Source: CAVVIG01 sp050249955 (lineage in GTDB: Bacteria; Acidobacteriota; Vicinamibacteria; Vicinamibacterales; CAVVIG01). From it: a stretch of 64,000 bases of DNA. Both the position numbers and the translations under genes were made by a program. Location: positions 906,587 to 970,586 of the forward strand of contig JBFWPN010000001.1 of assembly GCA_050249955.1 (NCBI GenBank), given 5' to 3'. Below the pieces are notes generated by a model. The model worked only from the letters and a program-made list of their open reading frames with translations, ran no database searches and was not told the DNA's origin. Position 1 is the first letter of the stretch; each line of letters starts with the position of its first letter. Positions 12,243 to 21,067 of this stretch are shown in pieces.

Positions 12243-12992
12243 GTGGACGCGGATCAACCGCCCATCGCGGGCGCGGACACCGCCGAACCGCCTCCGGCGC
12301 CAGCCGCCCGCGCGGCAGCCGTCATGGAGGTGCTGCTGTGCTCCGGCTACCCCACGCAGATCGCGGTGGCCCAGACGTTCGCGGTCTTCGGCGTGCGGCC
12401 CATCAGTCCCACGTCGTTCTCGCTCGCCTACGTCACCGCCATCTCGCTGGTCGACACCGCGATCCTCATCGGGCTCATGGTCTTCTTCCTCCGGTCGCGC
12501 GGCGAGTCGCCACGGGTCGCCTTCTTCGGTGAGCGTCCGCTCCGCAGCGAGCTGCGGGCCGGGCTGCCACTCGTCTTCGTCGCCTTCGTCATCGCCGTGG
12601 TGCTGATGCTCACGCTGCAGGCAGTCGCCCCGTGGCTGCACAACGTCACGCGGAACCCGTTCCAGGATGCGGTGAAGACCCGGCTGGACGTCGTGCTGCT
12701 GGTCCTGGTGGTGGTGATCGCGGGCGGCCTGCGCGAGGAACTGCAGCGGGCATTCCTGCTGGGACGATTCGATCGCTGGCTCGGTGGTGCGCGGGTGGGC
12801 CTCGTGCTGACCAGCCTCGCGTTCGGACTGGGGCACTACTACGAAGGTCGCGATGCGGTGATCGTCACCGCCACCCTGGGCGCCTTCTGGGGGTCGGTCT
12901 ACCTCGCCCGCCGCTCAGCCGCCGCCCCCATCGTCAGCCACGCCGGGTTCAACCTGCTGCAGGTGGTGCAGTTCCTCACGGTCATCCGCTGA
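12243..12992 (+). CDS. CPBP-family intramembrane metalloprotease
   Basis: A 249-residue multi-pass membrane protein of the CPBP (CAAX protease/bacteriocin-processing, Abi) family. The three metal-site motifs are recognisable: GLREELQRAFLLGRF, FGLGHYY and SHAGFN. The first motif has the arginine one residue closer (EExxR) than the usual EExxxR. The family cleaves peptides within membranes or acts in secretion and immunity-like roles. The start is GTG, two bases after the preceding lipoprotein stop, which suggests co-translation and perhaps a shared substrate or quality-control role. Confidence 0.82.
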   Translation: MDADQPPIAGADTAEPPPAPAARAAAVMEVLLCSGYPTQIAVAQTFAVFGVRPISPTSFSLAYVTAISLVDTAILIGLMVFFLRSRGESPRVAFFGERPLRSELRAGLPLVFVAFVIAVVLMLTLQAVAPWLHNVTRNPFQDAVKTRLDVVLLVLVVVIAGGLREELQRAFLLGRFDRWLGGARVGLVLTSLAFGLGHYYEGRDAVIVTATLGAFWGSVYLARRSAAAPIVSHAGFNLLQVVQFLTVIR

Positions 12993-13007
12993 GCGACGAC
13001 GCCCGGG

Positions 13008-13541
13008 TCAGGGGCCCGGTTGCGCGAGATCGATGACGTCCGCGCGCCGGCGCAGCCCGCCCACCCATTCGTCCACCAGGCGCCGCTGCTCGGCCGGGGT
13101 GTCGGCGGTGAAGCGCTGGTCGAGGTACGCGCGGATGCGCAGGTCCTCGCGCAGCAGTTCGCGGACGAACGCGCGATCGATGCCCAGCCGGGCCACCGTC
13201 GCCTCGAACGCGTCGGCACTCGGGAAGCGCGCCACCACGGCGTCGAGCGTGGCATCGATCGTCTCGGCCGACGGCTCGGGCGGCGCGAAGCGGTTCACCT
13301 CGGCCAGCACCAGGGCACGGTCGACGAGCTGCGCGAGCACCGCACGCACCGGGTCGTCCGCGTCGCGCACGTCCACACGCCCCAGCTCACGGGCGGCACG
13401 AACGTCGCTCAGCGTGATGACCTCGCCACCAGCCACGGCGAGGACCCGGTCAATCACCTCCTGGGCGTGCGAACGCGCCGGCACCAGCGCCATGATGCAG
13501 ACCAGTCCGCGCAGCGTCCAGGCTGTGAGGATGCGGTTCAT
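13008..13541 (-). CDS. SurA-like periplasmic chaperone domain protein
   Basis: A 177-residue exported protein. After a signal peptide (cleavage near ARSHAQ), EVIDRVLAVAGGEVITLSDV matches the N-terminal core of SurA-type chaperones. The rest is helical, and no parvulin PPIase domain is present, so it is much shorter than SurA (about 430 residues). SurA guides outer-membrane proteins across the periplasm. The start at 13541 lies one base after the bamA/tamA-type stop, so it ends the tamB-Omp85 operon. This context supports a role in outer-membrane protein handling. Confidence 0.8.
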   Translation of the reverse strand: MNRILTAWTLRGLVCIMALVPARSHAQEVIDRVLAVAGGEVITLSDVRAARELGRVDVRDADDPVRAVLAQLVDRALVLAEVNRFAPPEPSAETIDATLDAVVARFPSADAFEATVARLGIDRAFVRELLREDLRIRAYLDQRFTADTPAEQRRLVDEWVGGLRRRADVIDLAQPGP

Positions 13542-13542
13542 C

Positions 13543-16449
13543 TCAGAACGCCTCCCCGAAGGTGATGAACCACTGGATGCGCGACTCCTCGCCCCGCCTC
13601 GGCACCTTGAAGCCCAGGTCGAACCGGAGCGGACCGACCGGCGACTTGTAGCGGAAGCCCACGCCCAGCGCACTGCGGAGGTCGCCCACGTTCACGTCGG
13701 TGACCCTGTTGAACACGTTGCCGACGTCGGCAAAGGTCACCAGCCGCACCGCCGTGCGCACCGGGATGCGGAGCTCGCCATTGAGGATGAGCAGCGCGTT
13801 GCCGCCGAGCGGGAACCCCGCCGGGTCGATGGTGTCCGATGCGCGCCTGGGCGTGTGCGTCACGCCCAGGCGGTCGAGCGCGAAGCTGCGGACGGTCGTG
13901 TCGCCGCCGGCAAAGAACCGCTCGCTGGCCGGCAGGTCGCGCGACCCGCTCGCGTTCGGAAACCCGACGGCAGCCCCCACGCGCGCACTTGTCGCGAACA
14001 CCACACCGCGCTGGCCGGGCAGGGTGCGGAACGACTGCGCCGTGACGAACGACTTCATGAAGCCGACCTCGGAGCCGATGGCCCTGGCCGCCATCTGCCC
14101 GTTGGCGCTCATGTACTGGCCGTGGCTCGGATCCACCGGGTCGTTCCGGGTGTCCCGGATCACCGACGCCACGAACGAGGAGATGCGGACCTTGGGGAAG
14201 AGCCGGTCGATGCTCCGCTGCTGCGACGGGTCGACGCTCTGGTTGAAGACGCGCGTGCGCTGAATCTGGTAGCCGCCGCTCGCGCTCATGTTCCGCGGCA
14301 GGCGCACCGCCAGTTCGGCAGAGACTGCGCGCCGCGAGAAGTTGAAGCTGGACCGGATCTGCTGCTCGAACGTGCCGGTCACGCGGAAGTCGGCACGCGA
14401 CTGCAGGATGCGCGGCTGCCGGAACTGCCCGAGCACGCGGTACTGCGGGAAGCCCCACCCGCCGGTATCGGGCAGGGTGGACTGATCCTGGTTCGCGAAC
14501 ACCGGCGAGTTGCGCGGGTGCAGGCTGGCGCTGGTGAAGAGGTTCACCGAGCGGTTCGTGCCGAAGAGGTTACGCCGCCCCACTTCGAACGACGCGCGTG
14601 GTGCGAACTGCAGCTGCTCGGACGCCACCGTCGGGTCGTTCGGCGACCGCACGACGCGCGAGCGGACCTCGAAGCCGCCGCCCCATCCCACGGTGGTGAG
14701 CGGGGCCTCGTCGACGGTGACCAGCACGTCGCGGTGCGCTTCGTCGCCCCGCCCGAGCTGCGTGATCCGCGCGCGGCGGAACAGGCCGAGCGAGGCGAGC
14801 CGGCGCTGACTCTCGCTGATGGCCTCCAGGCCGAGCGGGTCGCCGGCCTTGAACTGCAGCTCGCGCTCGATGGTCTCCGTCTTCGTCCGGGTATTCCCCA
14901 CAATCAGCACGTGGTCGACGATGACCCGGGGTCCCTCGCGGACGGCGAACACCACATCGGCCCGCGTCGTGTCGACCGAGAGCCCCTGGCGCGACTCCAC
15001 CGTCACGTTCTGATAGCCGCGGTTCGCATACATCAGCTCGATGGCGTCACGATCCGCCGCAAGCCGCGCGAGCGAGAACGGTGCCCCAGGCGCGAGGCTG
15101 AGGCTGGCCAGCAGGTCCCCCTCCGGGACGGACTGGTTCCCCTCGATCCGCACGGAGCTGACCAGCGTCTGCGCGTTCTCGACCACGTCGATCCGGATGG
15201 CCACCGGCACCTGCTGATCCGCGCCCGGCGGCCCGGGCACCGTCGTGGCCTCGGCACGGGCGGCCGTGTACCCGACCCTGCGGTAGAGCTCCTCGATCTG
15301 CGTGAGGTCTGCGTCCAGGGCCGCAGCAGAGAACGGCTGTCCCGCACGCACCCGCAGGCGCGCCAGCAGGTCCGCCGCCGGCACCGCCACGTTGCCGGTC
15401 ACCTCCACGGCCGACACCCTGTGGAGGCTGCCGCGCGTTACGGTGAAGGTGATGAAGAGGTCGCCGTTGCGCTCCTCGCGCCGATAGGGGGCCTTCGCGT
15501 CGCGATAGCCCTGCGCGCGGAAGAAGTCCTGGATCCGGTTGCTCGAGTCCTCCAGCAGGTCCTCGTCGGCCGACCCCTCGCGCGCCACCGGCACCAGTTC
15601 GTCGCGGCGGTCGTCCGGGACCGGGTCTCCCTCGAACTGCAGGTGCACCACGGGTCCCCGGATGGCGGTGAGCCGCAGGTCGACGGTGCGGCCGTCGGTC
15701 GAGAACACGGGGATGGCCGACAGGCGCGCCTCGTAGAAACTCCGGCGACGCATCTCGTTGAGGTGCCGCTCGATGCGCGCGAGCAGCCGCTGCCGTTCGT
15801 ACGGCTGCCCCGTGGCGAGGTCGAGCTGTGCCAGCAGCGCCGACGCCGGCATCCCCGGCGTCCCCTCCACGGTGATCGTGCCGAGCCGCGCTCGCGTGCC
15901 TGGGTCGATGGCGAAGGTCAGCAGCGTCCGGTCTGGCTGGTGCTCGACCGCCGCGCGGGGCGTCACCCGCGCGCGCAGGTATCCCTCGTCCCGGAGCGTG
16001 TCCTCGATGGCGCGTGCCATGTCGGCCGCACGCGCGGCACGCGGCGAGCGTCCGAACCGCTCGAACAGCATCTGCCGAAGGCCCCCCTCCTCGATGCCGG
16101 GGGCCCCGCCAGAAAAGGCGATCTCCTCGACCGGGTGCAGGGGAACCAGCTCGTACACCAGCGACACGCCGTTCGTGCCGAGCGAGGCCTTCACCTGCAC
16201 GTCCTCGTACACGGCAAGGCTGAACAGGTGCGTGAGCGACTCGCGGACCTCGCGCATGCCGAGCGTGCGACCTGGCGTGGTCTCGACGAGCGCCAGCACG
16301 CGCGGATCGGTCACGACCCGCCCCTCCACCAGCACCGACACGGCGGCAATCGGCCTGCCCAGGTAGTCGGTCACGTCCGCCCTGGCCGGAGCCGCCACGG
16401 CCAGGAGTGCGGCCAGCACGAGCCCGGCCAGCCTCCACGTCACGCGCAT
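13543..16449 (-). CDS. Omp85-family outer-membrane assembly factor (BamA/TamA type)
   Basis: A 968-residue outer-membrane protein. A signal peptide (MRVTWRLAGLVLAALLAVAA) is followed by about five POTRA-like repeats, for example VRIEGNQSVPEGDLLASLSL and LIVGNTRTKTETIERELQFK. The C-terminal third is a 16-strand barrel with the VGFPNASGSRDLPASERFFA region and a final strand ending ITFGEAF, with the terminal Phe of outer-membrane barrels. The ATG overlaps the tamB stop (TGATG). Its pairing with tamB suggests the TamA role (autotransporter/complex barrel or lipid export), but length and POTRA number also suit BamA. The choice between the two is open. Confidence 0.9.
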   Translation of the reverse strand: MRVTWRLAGLVLAALLAVAAPARADVTDYLGRPIAAVSVLVEGRVVTDPRVLALVETTPGRTLGMREVRESLTHLFSLAVYEDVQVKASLGTNGVSLVYELVPLHPVEEIAFSGGAPGIEEGGLRQMLFERFGRSPRAARAADMARAIEDTLRDEGYLRARVTPRAAVEHQPDRTLLTFAIDPGTRARLGTITVEGTPGMPASALLAQLDLATGQPYERQRLLARIERHLNEMRRRSFYEARLSAIPVFSTDGRTVDLRLTAIRGPVVHLQFEGDPVPDDRRDELVPVAREGSADEDLLEDSSNRIQDFFRAQGYRDAKAPYRREERNGDLFITFTVTRGSLHRVSAVEVTGNVAVPAADLLARLRVRAGQPFSAAALDADLTQIEELYRRVGYTAARAEATTVPGPPGADQQVPVAIRIDVVENAQTLVSSVRIEGNQSVPEGDLLASLSLAPGAPFSLARLAADRDAIELMYANRGYQNVTVESRQGLSVDTTRADVVFAVREGPRVIVDHVLIVGNTRTKTETIERELQFKAGDPLGLEAISESQRRLASLGLFRRARITQLGRGDEAHRDVLVTVDEAPLTTVGWGGGFEVRSRVVRSPNDPTVASEQLQFAPRASFEVGRRNLFGTNRSVNLFTSASLHPRNSPVFANQDQSTLPDTGGWGFPQYRVLGQFRQPRILQSRADFRVTGTFEQQIRSSFNFSRRAVSAELAVRLPRNMSASGGYQIQRTRVFNQSVDPSQQRSIDRLFPKVRISSFVASVIRDTRNDPVDPSHGQYMSANGQMAARAIGSEVGFMKSFVTAQSFRTLPGQRGVVFATSARVGAAVGFPNASGSRDLPASERFFAGGDTTVRSFALDRLGVTHTPRRASDTIDPAGFPLGGNALLILNGELRIPVRTAVRLVTFADVGNVFNRVTDVNVGDLRSALGVGFRYKSPVGPLRFDLGFKVPRRGEESRIQWFITFGEAF

Positions 16450-19400
16450 CAGAACGCGTGCCTCACGCGGACCTCGATCGCGTAGCTGGAGTCTTCGTTG
16501 CGCGAGAGGATCCACGACAGCCGGTCGCTCTCGTCGTACTCGAGCAGCAGGATCTGGTCGTTGAACGAGCTGCTGAGGCTGCGCGAGAAGGTGAGGTAGA
16601 CCCGGTCCGAAATGCGCTTGCCGATGGTGACACGCGCCGACGGGTTCACGCGCCCGGTCGACTGGTTGTACGGATCGATCAGCGACGGCGTCACCTGGAA
16701 GGTGTCCACACCGAAGGTCTGCTCCACCACACGCCCCACTTCGGACGCCACCGGGTTGGCGAGCAGCTGCGTGGCGCGGGTCGTGAGGATGTCGCGCTGG
16801 CGCTGGTTCGGGTTCTGCAGCGCGAGCAGCTCGGCGTCGCCAGCTCCCTGCGATCGGCGCACATCGGTGAAGAGCAGCGCCAGCACGTCGGGAGCCGGCA
16901 GCGGCGGATCGGACGTCAGCTCGGGCTGGAGCCTGTCGAGCGTGCCCACCGCGCGCACGATCACCTGGTAGGTCTGGTAGGGCACGCGCACCCGTGTCTG
17001 CGCTTCGACGTCGAAGAACGGCTCGATGCGCGACGGGTTCGTGAAGTCGATATTGCCCCGGGTGACCAGGTAGCGGCGCCCCTCGAAGGTGATCTCGCCG
17101 CGGTCCACCTCGGCCCGCCCGAACAGCACCGGTCGATCGTAGGTCCCTCGGAGCTGGAGGTCGGCACTGGCAACGATGCGGGCGAGGTTGTTCTCGATGC
17201 GCAGGCTCGAGGGCACCACCACCTCGAGATCGAAACGGAGCGGGATGGTGCTGGACGCTGGCGTGGGCGCCATCTCGACACCGCTGCCGCGCCCTCCGAA
17301 GCTCATGATGCCGCCGCTCGGATCCATCCGCTGGGTCCACGTGGCCTGCTTCACGCGCACGGTGCCGCCCAGCGTGGGCGCCTGCACGCTGCCGCGCAGC
17401 GAGAGGTCGGCGTCCACGGTGGACCGGATCCCCTCGGGATACCGCAGGTGCATGTCCTCGCCCCGCACGGTCACGTTCAGGTCGCCGGGCATGTACCCGT
17501 CGAGCCCCACACGGCCCCCGAACTGCACCCGTCCGCCGCCCATCGTCGCCGTGATGTCGTCCAGGCGGATGCCGCGCGAGTCGAAGCGGATGGCGCCGTT
17601 GATGCCGTCGAGGGCGTTCGGCAGCGAGAAGTGGCGGACCCGCCCGTTCGCGATGACCGCGCTGCCGCTGAAGTTCGGCTCGTACATCGGGCCGTCGATC
17701 GCGGCCGTGAGCGTGGCGCGGCCCGCGCCACGGACGTCGCGCATGAAGCCCTGCAGGATGCCCAGGTTGGCGTCGCCGTTCGCGCGCAGCGCCACGCGCT
17801 CGTCCCCGAGCGACACCGACCCGCCGATGGAGAGCTGCGTCTGGTCGCCCACCAGCTGGAAGTCCTCGACCCGCACCACCTGCTGCGCCATCGAGAGACG
17901 GATGGGACGCGGGATGCGGATGGCGTAGTCGAACAGCTCCATCTCGAGCCGGTCGACCGTGGCTTCCACGTCGAGCCGTCGCACGTCCTCGAGGGGCCCG
18001 CCCACCCGGATGGTGCCGCTCGCCACGGCGCGCGTGAACTCGGACAGCTTCGGCACGTAGACCCGCACATAGGGGTCGAGCGGGCTGTCGTGGAAGCGGA
18101 AGGTCAGGTCGGCGTCGTAGCCGGTCTCGAGCGAAATGCGTCCCGTGCCGGTCAGCGCCAGCTTGTCCGAGTTGGCTTCGGCCTCACCGATCACCTCGGT
18201 GCCACGCAGGCCGAGCGTGCCGGTCACCAGCCCGACCGGCTCCTGCGCCACGGCGAAGTTGTTGATGCGGAACCGCACGTCGTAGCGCGGGAACTCGAAG
18301 GTGCTGCTGCCGGTGGCGGTGAACTCGATCACGCCCGACGGCTGCAGCGTGGGGTACGCCAGCAGCGCCACCCGCTCGGCCGGAATGCGGCGACCATCCG
18401 CGTTGAACGAATAGGTGCCGTCCCACCCGACGTAGGCGGCGCCGGTCACGGTGCCGGTCGCCTTCGCCATGGTCATGCCGTCGAGGCGGACGCCGCGGCC
18501 ATCGAAGCGCAGCGAGGCGCTCGCCCGCTGGAACGGCTCGTCATACGCCACCCCATCGTCAATGGTCATGGCGCCGAAGCCGAAGGGGTTCTCGTAGTTG
18601 CCGGTGAGGTGGAACTCGCCGCTCAGGCGGCCGGACACCGGCCAGTCGTCCAGCTCGAAGGCGTGGCGCAGGCTGTCGAGGTCGCGCCTGACGAGCCTGA
18701 ACCGGGCGTTGACCTCCTCGCCGCCGTCCTTGCGCGGGTAGCCGAGCGAGTAGAGGCCCTCGGCCCTGATCTCCGAGTCCTCCTTGCGGATGATGCCGTC
18801 GGTCACCGTCACGTAGCTGTTCTCGACGACGATGTGCGCCGAGCCGTCACCCCAGAGGGTGTCCCAGGCGCGCATGTCCTCACCGGTGAAGAGCCCTTCG
18901 ACGCGTGGGTTGCGGAAGGGACCCGTGAGGCCGCCGTCGAACTCGCCACGGCCGCCGAAGGCCACTGCGCCGGTCTTCGCGCCGAAGTCGGTGAGGATGC
19001 CGGCGAGCACCTGGTCGCTTTCCTGCCAGTCGGCGCTCGTCACGTGGAACCGCATGTCGGACTCGTCGCCCCACGCCGTGCGCCCCTCGAAGGAGACGTG
19101 GGTCTTCTCGGTGGCGAACCGCCCGTCGCGCAGGTCGACCGTGTCCGGCCCGAAGTCGTAGGCCGCATGCCCGGCAATCGGGATGTGCGGGGCGAGCGGC
19201 ATCGGCAGGAACGGCCCCCACTCGTGCCTGGAGTGGTCGGGGTCTGCGGCGCGCACCGCGTCGAGCGACGGCACCATCGTCGTCGCACCCGCCGGCGGGG
19301 TGACGGTCACCTCGCCGCCGCCGCGATGCTCCGTGAAGCGGCCCATGGGCCATTCGAGCAGGTTGCGCCCCGTGGCCCGGCCGCCGAAGCGGACACCGGC

Positions 19401-20537
19401 GAACTGGTAGAAGTCGGTCAGCTCGGCCAGGTCGAGATTCGTGTAGCTGGCCTCGAAGCGGCCGGTGGGCTTGATCGGGTCGCTCAACGGGGCGATGTCG
19501 AAGGTGAAGCGCGCGTTACCGCCCGAGAAGCGCGAGCCGGCGTTCATCACCTTGAAGAACTTCTTGTTCCAGTGCAGCGAGCCGTACAGCGCGGGGAAGC
19601 GGTAGTCGTAGAGGCCGGCCACCTCGGAGGTGAAGTCGCCGGTGAGGTCGTGGCCCCCCTTGTACAGATGGAACGTGCCGGCGAAGTCGCCCGCGCCGTC
19701 GAGCACCCAGGGCTCGTCCTTGAAGAACAGCTCGCGCATGCGCTGGAACTGCACGCGCGACTTCACCTGGTAGGTCATCTCGGGCCACTGCGCCATGTCG
19801 AGATCGCCGGTGGCGCTGCTGACCGCACCGTCGGTGACCATCTCGATCCGGTCCATGTGGAGCTTCGACCCGTCGATGAAGAAGTGGGCGTTGAAGTCGG
19901 CCCACATCGGCACGTAGTCCTGGATCGTCACCAGGCCGCCCTTGAACGCAGCGTCGCCGTTGTAGCCCCGGCTGTTGGTGACCGTGATGTCGATGTTGGG
20001 CGCGATGATGCCCCAGGGGGTTTCGTGGTCCTCGTAGGTGAACTGTCCGCGATAGGCGTGCACGCGCTTCACCGTGGTCACGAAGCGCCGCGGCCCCGGG
20101 GGGCGGTTGCTCTCGCTGCGGCGGAACCGGACGAAGCTGTCGGTGCCCGGCCACTTCTCGACGAGCATCTGCCAGTCGGTCAGCTCGACGTCGGCCACGA
20201 TGATCTCGGGCACGCGCTGGAGGAGCTTCCCCCAGTCCATCGCGATGGTGAGCTTCTTCGCAGCGAAGAACGGGCGGTCGTCCGGCTTCAGCCCTTCGAT
20301 GAGGAAGTCGTCCACCTCGAAGCGGCCGTTGGCGATGCGGATCGAGAGACCGCCGATATGGATGGGACGGCGGAGCTGCGTGGAGCCCTGGCGCTCGGCG
20401 AGCGCGCGGATGGACGGACCGAGATCGATGCGAAGCGTGACGACGATCGCAATGGCGAGGATTGCGATGGTGCTCGCCAGGCTGATGCCGACGTATCGGA
20501 GGACCTTGAGGGCCCGCTGCCTGGAGAACAGTGACAC
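16449..20537 (-). CDS. tamB: TamB-like translocation/assembly module protein (DUF490)
   Basis: A 1362-residue inner-membrane-anchored protein. One N-terminal membrane segment (about residues 14-36) is followed by a very long run of beta-repeats and the DUF490/TamB C-terminal domain, ending in YAIEVRVRHAF with a terminal Phe. Known TamB proteins form a groove spanning the periplasm that delivers proteins or phospholipids to the outer membrane, together with an Omp85 partner. The partner gene follows directly with a TGATG overlap. The start codon is GTG. A long antisense reading frame exists but is a codon-bias shadow. Confidence 0.9.
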   Translation of the reverse strand: MSLFSRQRALKVLRYVGISLASTIAILAIAIVVTLRIDLGPSIRALAERQGSTQLRRPIHIGGLSIRIANGRFEVDDFLIEGLKPDDRPFFAAKKLTIAMDWGKLLQRVPEIIVADVELTDWQMLVEKWPGTDSFVRFRRSESNRPPGPRRFVTTVKRVHAYRGQFTYEDHETPWGIIAPNIDITVTNSRGYNGDAAFKGGLVTIQDYVPMWADFNAHFFIDGSKLHMDRIEMVTDGAVSSATGDLDMAQWPEMTYQVKSRVQFQRMRELFFKDEPWVLDGAGDFAGTFHLYKGGHDLTGDFTSEVAGLYDYRFPALYGSLHWNKKFFKVMNAGSRFSGGNARFTFDIAPLSDPIKPTGRFEASYTNLDLAELTDFYQFAGVRFGGRATGRNLLEWPMGRFTEHRGGGEVTVTPPAGATTMVPSLDAVRAADPDHSRHEWGPFLPMPLAPHIPIAGHAAYDFGPDTVDLRDGRFATEKTHVSFEGRTAWGDESDMRFHVTSADWQESDQVLAGILTDFGAKTGAVAFGGRGEFDGGLTGPFRNPRVEGLFTGEDMRAWDTLWGDGSAHIVVENSYVTVTDGIIRKEDSEIRAEGLYSLGYPRKDGGEEVNARFRLVRRDLDSLRHAFELDDWPVSGRLSGEFHLTGNYENPFGFGAMTIDDGVAYDEPFQRASASLRFDGRGVRLDGMTMAKATGTVTGAAYVGWDGTYSFNADGRRIPAERVALLAYPTLQPSGVIEFTATGSSTFEFPRYDVRFRINNFAVAQEPVGLVTGTLGLRGTEVIGEAEANSDKLALTGTGRISLETGYDADLTFRFHDSPLDPYVRVYVPKLSEFTRAVASGTIRVGGPLEDVRRLDVEATVDRLEMELFDYAIRIPRPIRLSMAQQVVRVEDFQLVGDQTQLSIGGSVSLGDERVALRANGDANLGILQGFMRDVRGAGRATLTAAIDGPMYEPNFSGSAVIANGRVRHFSLPNALDGINGAIRFDSRGIRLDDITATMGGGRVQFGGRVGLDGYMPGDLNVTVRGEDMHLRYPEGIRSTVDADLSLRGSVQAPTLGGTVRVKQATWTQRMDPSGGIMSFGGRGSGVEMAPTPASSTIPLRFDLEVVVPSSLRIENNLARIVASADLQLRGTYDRPVLFGRAEVDRGEITFEGRRYLVTRGNIDFTNPSRIEPFFDVEAQTRVRVPYQTYQVIVRAVGTLDRLQPELTSDPPLPAPDVLALLFTDVRRSQGAGDAELLALQNPNQRQRDILTTRATQLLANPVASEVGRVVEQTFGVDTFQVTPSLIDPYNQSTGRVNPSARVTIGKRISDRVYLTFSRSLSSSFNDQILLLEYDESDRLSWILSRNEDSSYAIEVRVRHAF

Positions 20538-20543
20538 GTATCC

Positions 20544-21065
20544 TTAGGATGGCGTGATGATCGCGAGGAGGGTGCCGGCCTCGACCGACTGCCCCTCCTG
20601 CACGAGCACCTCGGTGACGGTACCGTCACGCGAGGCGCGGAGCTCGTTTTCCATCTTCATGGCTTCGATGACGACGACCGGCTGCCGATGCAGCACGGCG
20701 TCGCCCGGCTTGCCGACGATGCGGACGATCTTCCCGGGCATGGGCGCCACGATGCGCTGCGGTCCCGAGCCGCCGGAGGCCGCCTCGTCCTTCCGGCCGT
20801 AACGGCGTCGGGCATTGAGGCTGACCGGCACGGGCACGGGGCCGATGCCGAAGACGTGGTGACCGGACACCGGGTCGATGGCGACGGGGATTTCGTGGCT
20901 CAGCACCTGCTCCTCCCCCGCAATCAGCAAGGAGAGCGTGTGCCCCGCCACGTGCGCCGCATCGACCACCCAGCGCTGGTCGTCGAACGACACCACGAAC
21001 CCGCCGTCCTTGCGGACGACGCTGACCTGCCTCGACTGTCCGTTGACCTCGATCTCGTACTGCAC
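20544..21065 (-). CDS. Biotin carboxyl carrier protein of an acyl-CoA carboxylase
   Basis: A 173-residue biotin carrier. The C-terminal biotinyl domain has the biotinylation motif EAMKMEN and the lead-in APMPGKIVRIVGKPGD. The N-terminal 90 residues resemble the BT-type domain found between biotin carboxylase and carrier domains in propionyl/methylcrotonyl-CoA carboxylase alpha chains. The start is GTG, two bases after the biotin carboxylase stop. Together these look like a split alpha subunit: carboxylase and carrier on separate chains. The tamB GTG lies 6 bp downstream. Confidence 0.88.
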   Translation of the reverse strand: MQYEIEVNGQSRQVSVVRKDGGFVVSFDDQRWVVDAAHVAGHTLSLLIAGEEQVLSHEIPVAIDPVSGHHVFGIGPVPVPVSLNARRRYGRKDEAASGGSGPQRIVAPMPGKIVRIVGKPGDAVLHRQPVVVIEAMKMENELRASRDGTVTEVLVQEGQSVEAGTLLAIITPS

Positions 21066-21067
21066 GG

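Noticed and set aside
16407..20534. Very long open frame on the plus strand antisense to tamB
   Set aside because: It mirrors tamB in high-GC codon bias, has Arg/His/Val-rich low-complexity protein and no family resemblance. Similar antisense frames exist over other genes and were left out.
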